A stretch of 9,802 nucleotides of DNA from Xanthobacteraceae bacterium (GTDB lineage: Bacteria; Pseudomonadota; Alphaproteobacteria; Rhizobiales; Xanthobacteraceae). The notes beneath the pieces were generated by a model that was given only the letters and a program-made list of their open reading frames with translations, did not search any database and was not told where the DNA came from. Within the stretch, counting starts at the first letter, position 1. Each line of letters starts with the position of its first letter. The position numbers and the translations under genes were made by a program. Shown here in pieces: positions 1 through 6,435 of the stretch. Location of the stretch: positions 1-9,802 of the forward strand of contig JASHSE010000547.1 of the NCBI GenBank assembly GCA_030036975.1. The letters run 5' to 3'.

Positions 1-404
1 TGGTGCGCGCCATGCAAGCGGCGTTCGACGATGCCGGGCTTGGTCCGGCCGACATTCAATACGTCAATGCGCACGGCACCGGCACTGCCGCCAATGACGA
101 GACCGAGACCAAGGCGCTGCACGAGGCGTTCGGACCGCACGCCAAGACGCTCGCGATCTCGTCGACCAAATCGATGATCGGGCACGCGCTCGGCGCCGCT
201 GGCGCGCTCGAACTGGTCGCGACGCTGCTGGCGGTGCGCGACGGCATCGCGCCGCCGACCATCGGCTATATCGAGCCCGATCCGGCCTGCGATCTCGATT
301 ATGTGCCGAACACGGCGCGCGCGCTGGCGATCGAAGCCGCGATGTCGAATTCGTTCGCTTTCGGCGGGCTCAACGCCGTGCTGGCGGTGAAGCGGTTTGC
401 GTAA
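1..404 (+). CDS. beta-ketoacyl-ACP synthase (FabF/KAS II family), C-terminal part only
   Basis: This is the 3' end of a condensing enzyme that adds malonyl-ACP-derived C2 units to acyl-ACP in fatty-acid or lipid A acyl-chain synthesis in the cytosol. The gene enters from outside the window; the frame begins at base 3 and 133 residues are visible, about a third of a normal FabF. The N-terminal half with the catalytic Cys is missing. The family's other catalytic elements are present: NAHGTGT (His at visible residue 24), the STKSMIGHALGAAGA block (Lys 56, His 61), and the C-terminal Gly-rich loop. That loop reads SNSFAFGGLNA instead of the usual SNSFGFGGTNA. Rhizobial genomes carry several FabF paralogues (housekeeping, AcpXL-linked, NodE-like), so no symbol is given. 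Stop TAA at 402-404. Confidence 0.93.
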   Translation, partial: VRAMQAAFDDAGLGPADIQYVNAHGTGTAANDETETKALHEAFGPHAKTLAISSTKSMIGHALGAAGALELVATLLAVRDGIAPPTIGYIEPDPACDLDYVPNTARALAIEAAMSNSFAFGGLNAVLAVKRFA

Positions 405-648
405 AAGGGCTGCGTGTGAGCAAAAACTCCCGCGCTATTGCGACGTCGCGCTCGATGGATTGAACGCCGAGCAATGCTGCTACTATTCGTCTGCTTGACT
501 TAACTCACACCCAAAAGTAACACAGCCGCCGGGGTCAAGGTCTGACGCCTCGCGTCATGAGGCAATCGCTGCTCATCACCTGCAACTGACGATCTGCACC
601 GCTCGGCGGTGGCAGCGGCTTGGAAAATCATGAACTGGGGAGCTTGAT
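405..648. other. intergenic region between the ketosynthase and the haem-binding-like gene
   Basis: No coding sequence is supported in these 244 bases. They hold a possible sigma70-like promoter (listed separately) and a purine-rich ribosome-binding stretch (GGGGAG, about 7 bases before the ATG at 649). A 7-base inverted pair, GTGTGAG at 414-420 and CTCACAC at 504-510, is separated by 83 bases and is probably chance. No intrinsic terminator with a T-run follows the ketosynthase stop. Confidence 0.6.
495..523 (+). promoter_or_regulatory. possible sigma70-type promoter for the gene at 649
   Basis: TTGACT at 495-500 is separated by exactly 17 bases from TAACAC at 518-523. The -35 box matches five of six consensus bases, while the -10 matches only about three of six. 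Transcription would start near 530, leaving a leader of about 120 bases before the ATG. The call rests only on motif spacing. Confidence 0.3.
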
Positions 649-1527
649 ATGGTCACTGAAGCGGAACTGACGTCGACCCGGCCCCTGTTCAAAACGATCA
701 GCGCAAACGAGGCCGAGGTGGACCTCGGTCCGCTTGCCCCATTGGTCGGCACCTGGAAGGGATCCGGCGGCTGGAACATTATCGCCGTGCCCGCGCCCGG
801 CGGTGATCAAGCGTTCACGCTCCTGCTCGAACCGATCATCGATACGATTACCTTCAAGCCGATCCTGGCGCTCGTTCCCAATCGCGGCGGCAACGTCGGA
901 GTCATGCAGATTCCCGGTCTTTATTACGAGCAGACGGTCTACGAGCAGACGAACCCGACACAGCTCATGCATATCGAAAACGGCATGTGGCTGTTGATGC
1001 CGCTGCCGCAGCCGCCAATGGCAGGCTCGCAGAAACCACCGCCAAATTTGGTGCCACAGGTTGCGAGGCTGAGCACCATTCCGCACGGTAATTCTCTCGT
1101 CGCCGTCGGCGGAGTGACGGAAGCCAACGGCGGCCCGACCATACCGAGCAACAGCGCTTTCCCAGACGTCGGACAGGTGTCCTTCCTGCCCGGCTACACG
1201 GATCCTTACATGCGCCGGCAAATCAACACGACGGACATAAATCAGGTGCTGCGGGACGCGAACAAGGGCGTGACGATCCGGCAGACGACCACGCTCGACG
1301 TTTCCACCGACAATGGCGGCGGTGTCGCTAACATTCCCTTCATCCAGGCCCATGCCGACGCCCGCGGCTTCAAATGCACATTCTGGATTGAAACCGTCGG
1401 CGATTTACTATCCAAGCGGCTGCAATACTCCCAACAGGTCGATCTGTTCTTTATCAGCCGGCCCGATGGCGAGGGATTGGTGAAGTGGCCGCACATCACC
1501 GTCAGCACGCTCGCCAAGCAAGCCTGA
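649..1527 (+). CDS. lipocalin/nitrobindin-like haem-binding family protein (putative)
   Basis: This is a 292-residue soluble-looking protein with no signal peptide or membrane segment. The N-terminal LGPLAPLVGTWKGSG (residues 26-40) has the GTW signature that opens calycin-fold barrels (lipocalin, FABP-like, nitrobindin/THAP4-like). PNRG (77-80), LHIENGMW (107-114) and IPHGNSL (144-150) follow, as I remember from bacterial proteins annotated as 'heme-binding protein'. The C-terminal third (about 205-285) alternates like beta strands and ends in a WPHITVSTL strand. His 108 and His 146 are candidate haem ligands, by inference only. The ATG at 649 is preceded by GGGGAG at good spacing. The gene stands alone, facing the low-GC operon. 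The family call comes from remembered motifs, and the ligand is unknown. Confidence 0.5.
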   Translation: MVTEAELTSTRPLFKTISANEAEVDLGPLAPLVGTWKGSGGWNIIAVPAPGGDQAFTLLLEPIIDTITFKPILALVPNRGGNVGVMQIPGLYYEQTVYEQTNPTQLMHIENGMWLLMPLPQPPMAGSQKPPPNLVPQVARLSTIPHGNSLVAVGGVTEANGGPTIPSNSAFPDVGQVSFLPGYTDPYMRRQINTTDINQVLRDANKGVTIRQTTTLDVSTDNGGGVANIPFIQAHADARGFKCTFWIETVGDLLSKRLQYSQQVDLFFISRPDGEGLVKWPHITVSTLAKQA

Positions 1528-1537
1528 CGTTCTGCGC

Positions 1538-1565
1538 GAGCGCGCGGCTGTCCGCGCGGCCGCTC
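1538..1565. terminator. GC-rich hairpin downstream of the 649-1527 gene, without a T-run
   Basis: CGCGCGG (1541-1547) and CCGCGCG (1552-1558) pair perfectly around a CTGT loop. GAG (1538-1540) and CTC (1563-1565) can extend the stem across a bulge. It lies 11 bases past the stop codon, between convergent genes. No T-tract follows, so it is not a classical intrinsic terminator; it may stabilise the 3' end or help a Rho-type stop. Confidence 0.35.
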
Positions 1566-1601
1566 AACTCGCGCTACAAGCGGCCGCTCGGTGGAGCCAC
1601 C
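1556..1601. repeat. 10-bp direct repeat plus second hairpin in the convergent gap
   Basis: GCGGCCGCTC occurs at 1556-1565 and again at 1580-1589, 24 bases apart. GGTG and CACC (1590-1601, loop GAGC) form a short stem that CGCT/AGCG can extend across one bulged C. Together with the preceding hairpin this makes the whole 1538-1605 stretch highly structured. The base composition drops sharply right after it, near 1610, which makes it a plausible edge of the low-GC operon. Confidence 0.4.
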
Positions 1602-1663
1602 AGCGGAAGGAGTAGCAAATAACTTTTTATTCCCCAGACTCCAATCACGACTCATGAAACAGA

Positions 1664-1963
1664 TCAGCGCGATTTAGGCTTGATCTTCACCTGCACATCC
1701 CCGTTCACTCCTATAATACCAACCGTGCCTGTAACTTTGAATGATAACGCAATCTCCGTAATCTCGTAGTCCTTTAGGAGCCTTTCAATTTTGCGCGCAA
1801 TTATTTTTGGCATCAAATTCATAAATGAATCGATGAGATCACTGTCGTCATTTCCTAACAGCGTCTCTCGCTTTAGGCCGGCCAACCGGTCCGCAAGGCG
1901 ATCATCTTCTCCAAGCGTCCTCACGTCGTCGTTTGTAATGACAATTTCCAGCTGCTCGTTCAT
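1664..1963 (-). CDS. small acidic protein, third gene of the NTPase-CHAT operon; possible peptidase-co-occurring domain
   Basis: A 99-residue protein with no signal peptide or membrane helix. The N-terminal half (1-65) is charged and probably helical. The C-terminal segment, EIALSFKVTGTVGIIGVNGD (residues 70-89) followed by QVKIKP, looks like a beta hairpin with a glycine-rich turn. That shape recalls, without proving, the small Trypco/Pepco-type domains described next to peptidases in NTP-dependent conflict systems. Its ATG (1961-1963) lies 4 bases after the CHAT stop (TGA 1968-1970) and has no clear Shine-Dalgarno, so translational coupling is likely. The shared strand and tight spacing argue that it acts with the CHAT protein, perhaps as adaptor, inhibitor or substrate. 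The gene itself is well supported; the function is inference. Confidence 0.75.
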   Translation of the reverse strand: MNEQLEIVITNDDVRTLGEDDRLADRLAGLKRETLLGNDDSDLIDSFMNLMPKIIARKIERLLKDYEITEIALSFKVTGTVGIIGVNGDVQVKIKPKSR

Positions 1964-1967
1964 GGTA

Positions 1968-3104
1968 TCAACTTAGTTGGGCGTTGGGTTGTCCGTATAT
2001 TCCGAAGAAGAGACTAACGAGCCCCGTAAGGGACGACTCGCCAAAGATCCCAGCTTCCCGCAAGCGCTTCAGCTCCTGCGCTAATGTCAACCTGGATCCC
2101 TGACGACGAGCGCGGCGTATGCGCCACGTCAACAATATGTGTAAACGATGCGCGATCTTAATGCCCACCAACTCTGAGATCGGCAGCAACGGGGCTGCGA
2201 CTGTGCAGCCATGGACGGTGGAAACAAACGCAGGTATTGGCAGCGAATCAAGGCCGAGACCTTCCTTTCGAATCTGGTTTGCAGGGTCGTTCTTCTTGCA
2301 AGTAAAGATGAAGAGTACTGCGTCACGATCTATAACTTGGGTTTCTATGATTGCCGGCGTCAAATGAAGATTCTTGCAAAGTCTCAATCTGTCGCCTGTA
2401 TCGTCAAACTCGTTTTCGCAGATTAAAGAGGCAAGACGGGTTTGCCTCACAAGTTCAAAAAAGCTGTCAAAATCTTGCAAGCACCGTGGGACGCTCAGCT
2501 TGCATATCTTTGCGTACTCCCGATAAAGATCGGGAAAATTGGTCAAAGTCTCCTGCTTCTTCCATCTATCGTCTAGTTCTGCGTCCACCATAAACAAAAG
2601 ATCACTAGGTGCGATTGGCTCGTTGACTGGGGCTTGTCGTACATAATTTAATCGAGCTTTGCGAATGACAGCGCATTTTTGAACCAGAAACTGACGGTCT
2701 GCGTCCGCCCATGGATTAACAATGGCTTCCCACGGAAAGTCTACCAAGTCTGTAACGACATGAAGAATGTCGCAGTTATTTGCTGCCTCCCAAATGATCT
2801 GTAGCGCGGTTTCATCAAATATCGCGCGTACAAGCGCAATGCTGAGACCTCTGGTGGCTGTCAGTTGATTTCTAAATCTCACATCGTCTTTTTCCCGCTC
2901 GCTTTTTGAAACGATGCTAGATATACTGCGCCAGTATTCGTTGCATTTCTTAATGAGAGTGCTTTCTCCGCCTTTAACTTCAAAATCATAGGAAACGGGA
3001 GGGCTGTCGTCGCTCACGGGTGAAAGGTCAATGCATATTATTGAGGCGCCATTAAGGCCGTTGGAACGCCTGCAAGTGAGATACCGAACAGTTCTGTCAA
3101 GCAT
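1968..3104 (-). CDS. CHAT-fold (caspase-like) protein, possibly catalytically degenerate
   Basis: A 378-residue protein with the architecture of prokaryotic CHAT peptidases. In order it shows: LSIALVRAIFDETALQIIWE (87-106) and LHVVTDLVDFPWEAI (114-128), matching the family's 'bottom strand then iPWE' element; FLVQKCAVI (139-147); LLFMVDAELDD (169-179), where most members have a GDP-like strand; DAVLFIFTCKKND (261-273), with Cys 269 where the nucleophile sits; GCTVAAPLLPIS (299-310), the usual GA-vIAplwpv segment; and a closing LVSLFFGIYGQP (362-373). The histidine motif (usually HGxxD) appears as CENEFDD (229-235), so the dyad histidine seems replaced. ATG at 3104 was chosen, 2 bases after the NTPase stop; a TTG at 3110 in the same frame would overlap that stop. 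The protein is probably the effector or a pseudo-peptidase adaptor. Specific substrate unknown. Confidence 0.75.
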   Translation of the reverse strand: MLDRTVRYLTCRRSNGLNGASIICIDLSPVSDDSPPVSYDFEVKGGESTLIKKCNEYWRSISSIVSKSEREKDDVRFRNQLTATRGLSIALVRAIFDETALQIIWEAANNCDILHVVTDLVDFPWEAIVNPWADADRQFLVQKCAVIRKARLNYVRQAPVNEPIAPSDLLFMVDAELDDRWKKQETLTNFPDLYREYAKICKLSVPRCLQDFDSFFELVRQTRLASLICENEFDDTGDRLRLCKNLHLTPAIIETQVIDRDAVLFIFTCKKNDPANQIRKEGLGLDSLPIPAFVSTVHGCTVAAPLLPISELVGIKIAHRLHILLTWRIRRARRQGSRLTLAQELKRLREAGIFGESSLTGLVSLFFGIYGQPNAQLS

Positions 3105-3106
3105 AA

Positions 3107-5389
3107 TCAAGCGACCAAATTAAAAGCAGCGACCTCGGCTGCGGCATCGAAAAGGGTTACATCAGATTTCTTGGGGAAATCGATTGCGTTTGGCGCTGGT
3201 CCCAGACGGAATTCCCCCCGGAATGGCGCAGATGTACTTGTTCGTGTAAGCGCGAAGTATTTTGCGTGGCGAAAGCTTGAGTCGTCGCTCATCCAAAGGC
3301 CCATAAGGCGATTTGAGGAAGTATCGAACAAGGGCTTCAATGAAAACTTCACGGTATGTGATTTGTTAGCTTCGAGAACTTGTGGGTAGCTGAGTCTTAC
3401 AGTGCCAAGACCATGGATCGTGAAAAATTTAATCTTGGAGTCGGCGCCGGTGTGCGCGCTATCGTTTTCTTTGAGCCTCCGGACTAATAGCGTCAGAGCA
3501 TCCGCCGGTTCGCCGGCGCGGGACTTCGTCGTCTCATATACTTCAGATAACTCCTGGTTGAACGCTTCCAAATCGCCAAACCTCAAAGACTTCCGCGGCG
3601 CGCACAGTCGGTCTATGGCTGATAAGAGGCGTAGCGTAAGTGGTTCTATGTCCAGAAGTGCAGTCCCAATGATTCTACCGTCTGTTTGAAGACGGCTAAT
3701 TTGTTCAAATATCGACTTCTCTTGCGTTGCTACTTTGGTCAATAATTCGGAGACCCATCTCACGCGATCGACATAGCGAATGTTCCCGTCAACAGTAACC
3801 TGTACTTGAGGGGGTGCAAGATCTGTGTCCGCGATAACTGTGAGCAAATAATCATTGTCATCAATAATTTCTCTGATGTAAAATTTTCCACAGTCAGAAA
3901 TCTTCGCGTGCGTTGGCGTTCTGTCGCCGCCATGTGCATCTGTTGCGTCTAAAAGACCTCGTCTAACGAGTTGCCCTATAACGCGCTCTACGACTTCAGG
4001 ATTGTAGCCGATTGCCGCACACTCGGAAAGCACCGTATTTGTGCGGACGTGAGCGCGCATGGCGTCGTAAAAGCTCAACAGATGGTAGGCTAGACAGTGA
4101 CTCGACCAACTCTTTGTAGGGACCTGAAAGAAATACAGATTAGCAATGACATTCGTATCAACGACGTCGGTATAAAATTGCCTGTCGCCAACCATGCCGG
4201 CCTCTATAAGATGGCCCAAGAACCTACGGTCGTATGGATTTAAGATGTACGGAGTTTTAGATGTGTCTTTGACTTGGAAGAGTACATTGAAAGAAAGTTC
4301 GCGATACTTGAGGATGTTATCCAAAAAGAAGAAAAGCCGCCGCAGACTATAATTGCACAAACCAACGTAGAGTTTATCTTGAAGTGAGCGCCTAAGGATG
4401 TTCTTGAATAGGGTGGCCATGCGCGTTCTGACATTGTCGAAGCGGATGGAGAACCCATGGTAGTCAACAACTACCTCTTTTTTCGTAAACAGTTCGGGAT
4501 GGTCTTGGAGAAGTATTGCCATCCGTTTCCGTAGCACCTCAGCTATATCGGGAGGTGAGAGGTGTAGTGCATATGGTATGTAGCTTTCATTCCCATGCGC
4601 GGAGACCAGCCTGAGAGCGTCAGTGACTGGGCGGATTGCGATTATTACGGATTGATTGGTTGCAAAAAATATGGATCGAGCTAAAGCGACCACCTGCGCA
4701 GCGAATTCTGGTCGAAGTTGGTCTATGTTGTCGAACAAGAGGACAAGTTGAAGGTCAAATATCGACTTGAATTTATTGAGATAGCGGTTTATGTCCGAAA
4801 TGCCAGCCGCGTCTATGCGGGTGTACAAATCGGCGACAAATTTATAAAAGTCACGTTTTCGATCGATTTGAAATGGTTGGTCTACAGGTCGGCTTCGAAG
4901 GATCGCCTGTGTTTGTGTGATTAAAAGATCAAAAACGTCCTTCGTTTCCGCCTGGAACTCACTTAGCTTTAGGAAGTCCAGGTAGACGAAACATAACGAT
5001 CGCAAACTTGGCAATGAAGACGACAAATTGTAGGCGACATTTCTCAGAAACGTTGTTTTGCCTGTGCCTACTTTTCCGATTAGCGTGGCAAGTCGTGGCG
5101 AGGTGCTATTCAAAAGGAAATCAAGAAGCTGGAGCTCTGCTATGCCTATGACTTCAGCCTTCCAGGCTTCTTGTATGTCTTGCGGTAGCGCGTCCAAATC
5201 AAAGTTCATTCGCCCGTGCTGATCGGGCTCCGAGCGTCGGGATACGTAGTAGCGCGGATCGAATCGTGTACGTTCAGAATCCGAGTGGAACAATACGCTC
5301 TGAATTTGGTGTCCGATGGCGCGGTATAGATCATTTACTCGCGCTGGTGCCGTCAAATTTTCGACGGAACGAGCCGGTACCTCGTTCAT
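3107..5389 (-). CDS. P-loop NTPase (AAA/STAND-like) with winged helix, first gene of the CHAT operon
   Basis: A 760-residue protein. Walker A is GKVGTGKT (105-112). Walker B is LVLLFDNID (215-223) and is followed by a sensor-like strand IIAIRP (249-254). This is the layout of ATP-dependent switch proteins in bacterial conflict systems. A helical region (about 280-445) follows, then a probable winged helix around 450-485 (NTVLSECAAIGYNPEVVERV is its core). The rest (about 500-760) is unassigned and ends in a beta-rich-looking stretch from about 650. The ATG at 5389 directly follows a G7AGGAG run; an in-frame ATG 39 bases upstream lacks any Shine-Dalgarno and would add low-complexity residues. 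The NTPase probably senses a trigger and controls the CHAT protein. No nuclease or TIR domain is seen. Function is inferred from domain logic and operon structure. Confidence 0.82.
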   Translation of the reverse strand: MNEVPARSVENLTAPARVNDLYRAIGHQIQSVLFHSDSERTRFDPRYYVSRRSEPDQHGRMNFDLDALPQDIQEAWKAEVIGIAELQLLDFLLNSTSPRLATLIGKVGTGKTTFLRNVAYNLSSSLPSLRSLCFVYLDFLKLSEFQAETKDVFDLLITQTQAILRSRPVDQPFQIDRKRDFYKFVADLYTRIDAAGISDINRYLNKFKSIFDLQLVLLFDNIDQLRPEFAAQVVALARSIFFATNQSVIIAIRPVTDALRLVSAHGNESYIPYALHLSPPDIAEVLRKRMAILLQDHPELFTKKEVVVDYHGFSIRFDNVRTRMATLFKNILRRSLQDKLYVGLCNYSLRRLFFFLDNILKYRELSFNVLFQVKDTSKTPYILNPYDRRFLGHLIEAGMVGDRQFYTDVVDTNVIANLYFFQVPTKSWSSHCLAYHLLSFYDAMRAHVRTNTVLSECAAIGYNPEVVERVIGQLVRRGLLDATDAHGGDRTPTHAKISDCGKFYIREIIDDNDYLLTVIADTDLAPPQVQVTVDGNIRYVDRVRWVSELLTKVATQEKSIFEQISRLQTDGRIIGTALLDIEPLTLRLLSAIDRLCAPRKSLRFGDLEAFNQELSEVYETTKSRAGEPADALTLLVRRLKENDSAHTGADSKIKFFTIHGLGTVRLSYPQVLEANKSHTVKFSLKPLFDTSSNRLMGLWMSDDSSFRHAKYFALTRTSTSAPFRGEFRLGPAPNAIDFPKKSDVTLFDAAAEVAAFNLVA

Positions 5390-5390
5390 G

Positions 5391-5402
5391 CTCCTCCCCC
5401 CC
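5391..5402 (-). promoter_or_regulatory. ribosome-binding region with G7 homopolymer before the NTPase start
   Basis: Read on the minus strand this is GGGGGGGAGGAG followed by C and ATG. The best AGGAG core is only 1 base from the ATG, unusually close, so an upstream GGG part of the run may do the pairing. It decides the start at 5389 over the ATG at 5428, which has no comparable motif. A run of seven identical bases here could also slip in length. Confidence 0.5.
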
Positions 5403-5449
5403 AACCGCGCTGGCCACCCCGCAGCCATCCGCAGCAGCTACTGATTCGC

Positions 5450-5506
5450 CCAAGGCGTGCGTCGAGTGGAAAATACGCGACACCCCGTGTATTGTCTACG
5501 CCTTGG
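5450..5506. repeat. 9-bp perfect inverted repeat flanking the operon promoter
   Basis: CCAAGGCGT at 5450-5458 is exactly complementary to ACGCCTTGG at 5498-5506, with 39 bases between. The right arm overlaps the -35 box by one base and the left arm sits just past the predicted start of transcription. The arrangement could be two half-operators or a leader structure. By a rough estimate a 9-base match in so short a stretch is uncommon by chance, about 1 in 100. Confidence 0.4.
5470..5498 (-). promoter_or_regulatory. sigma70-like promoter of the NTPase-CHAT operon
   Basis: On the minus strand TAGACA (5498-5493) and TATTTT (5475-5470) are spaced by exactly 17 bases. Each box differs from consensus at one or two positions. 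Transcription would start near 5463, giving a leader of about 75 bases. The spacer contains the palindrome ACAC-CCC-GTGT (5480-5490), and a 9-base inverted repeat brackets the promoter (5450-5458 and 5498-5506). A repressor could therefore control it. Confidence 0.5.
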
Positions 5507-5561
5507 AACTGGGGGCGTTTCGGCTGCTTCCTGCCTATCACCAAAAGCTACAGGAGCGTCA

Positions 5562-6230
5562 TCACGCCGCCGTCGTCGTCCGGCCGCCCTTGGCGCCGAG
5601 GCGCTTGTCGAGGTAGGCGCTGATCGAACTCATCAGCGGCTCGATCTTGCCGTCGAAAAAGTGGTTGGCGCCGGGCACGACCTTCTGTTCGATGACGATG
5701 CCCTTTTGTGTCTTGAGTTTTTCGACCAGCGTGGTGACGTCGCGGTGCGGCACCACCGCGTCCTTGTCGCCGTGGATGATCAGCCCCGAAGACGGGCAGG
5801 GGGCGAGGAACGAAAAGTCGTAAAGGTTGGCGGGCGGAGCGATCGAGATAAAACCCTCGATTTCCGGCCGCCGCATCAAGAGCTGCATGCCGATCCAAGC
5901 GCCGAACGAAAAGCCGGCGATCCAGCAGCTGCGCGCTTCCGGGTTGACCGACTGCGCCCAATCGAGCGCGGCGGCGGCGTCGGAGAGTTCGCCGATGCCG
6001 TGGTCGAAGCCGCCCTGGCTCCGCCCGACCCCACGAAAGTTGAAGCGCAGCGCCGCAAAGTTGCGGTGCACGAAGGCGTAGTAGATCTGATAGACGATCT
6101 GGTGGTTCATCGTGCCGCCGAACTGTGGATGCGGATGCAGCACGATGCCGATCGGCGCGTTCTTCTGCCGCGCCGGATGGTAGCGGCCCTCGATGCGGCC
6201 GGCGGGTCCGACGAAGATGACCTCGGGCAT
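5562..6230 (-). CDS. alpha/beta hydrolase (dienelactone-hydrolase-like), suf-adjacent
   Basis: A 222-residue cytosolic serine hydrolase. The nucleophile elbow is GFSFG (Ser 108). HGDKDAVVP (153-161) supplies the acid, most likely Asp 157, and GANHFF (187-192) the His 190. HPHPQFGGTMNH (32-43) and LRFNFRGVGRS (61-71) are the strands and oxyanion region shared by short 'alpha/beta hydrolase' proteins of the COG2945 type. The length is normal for that group, and the protein lacks the lid of true lipases. ATG at 6230 has AAGG about 9 bases upstream. The gene is divergent from the cysteine desulfurase, a neighbourhood I recall from rhizobial genomes, which suggests a long-standing but unexplained link to Fe-S assembly. 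Substrate unknown. Confidence 0.88.
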   Translation of the reverse strand: MPEVIFVGPAGRIEGRYHPARQKNAPIGIVLHPHPQFGGTMNHQIVYQIYYAFVHRNFAALRFNFRGVGRSQGGFDHGIGELSDAAAALDWAQSVNPEARSCWIAGFSFGAWIGMQLLMRRPEIEGFISIAPPANLYDFSFLAPCPSSGLIIHGDKDAVVPHRDVTTLVEKLKTQKGIVIEQKVVPGANHFFDGKIEPLMSSISAYLDKRLGAKGGRTTTAA

Positions 6231-6435
6231 TTGGATCAGACCTTGGTTAGAACGGCTGGCGCAGCGACTTGACGGTGCGCGGAGGCGCGCCTAAGTCATT
6301 CAGACGCCTCGAAATTTTTGCAGCGCCCAAGTGCGGGATCAAGTGCGCGACGCCGCGCGAGCGGATTGCGGCGACTTCTAGCACAGGCGGGGGTACAAAA
6401 AGCAAGCATTCCGAACAGGTTTGAGCGCGAAACGC
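6231..6435. promoter_or_regulatory. divergent promoter region between the hydrolase and the suf operon
   Basis: This 205-base gap must serve both directions. On the + strand TTGACG lies 17 bases before TAAGTC (6269-6297); the -35 is good but the -10 poor. A short A-rich stretch (GTACAAAAAGC) precedes the desulfurase start. I looked for an Irr-type iron control element (TTTAGAANNNTTCTAAA) and a full IscR palindrome and saw neither. The assignment rests mainly on gene orientation. Confidence 0.4.

Noticed and set aside
414..510. Inverted repeat GTGTGAG/CTCACAC after the ketosynthase
   Set aside because: Seven-base arms 83 bases apart are expected by chance, and there is no T-run or regulator context.
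628..1353. 241-codon minus-strand frame opposite the haem-binding-like gene
   Set aside because: There is no recognisable motif, and the + strand frame has GTW, PNRG and IPHGNSL family signatures plus a ribosome-binding site.
1610..1640. Intrinsic terminator at the A/T-rich stretch AACTTTTTATT
   Set aside because: The nearest stable stem ends about 17 bases upstream of the T-run, and on the minus strand only a weak A/T stem precedes it.
5390..5428. Extended start for the NTPase at 5428
   Set aside because: That ATG has no Shine-Dalgarno and adds 13 low-complexity residues. The ATG at 5389 follows a G7AGGAG run.
1528..5561. Attachment-site or terminal repeats bounding the low-GC operon
   Set aside because: I compared the two flanks (1528-1663 and 5390-5561) by eye and found no shared direct or inverted repeat long enough to be convincing, and no integrase or transposase.
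5457..6272. 271-codon + strand frame across the hydrolase
   Set aside because: It is antisense to a gene with an intact catalytic triad, and its product is low-complexity Arg/Ala/Asp/Val-rich, as expected of a shadow frame.
6421..6435. TTG start for the cysteine desulfurase
   Set aside because: A TTG with a weak upstream AGG is less likely than the ATG at 6436, which places the conserved YFDWNATAP segment at its usual distance from the N-terminus.
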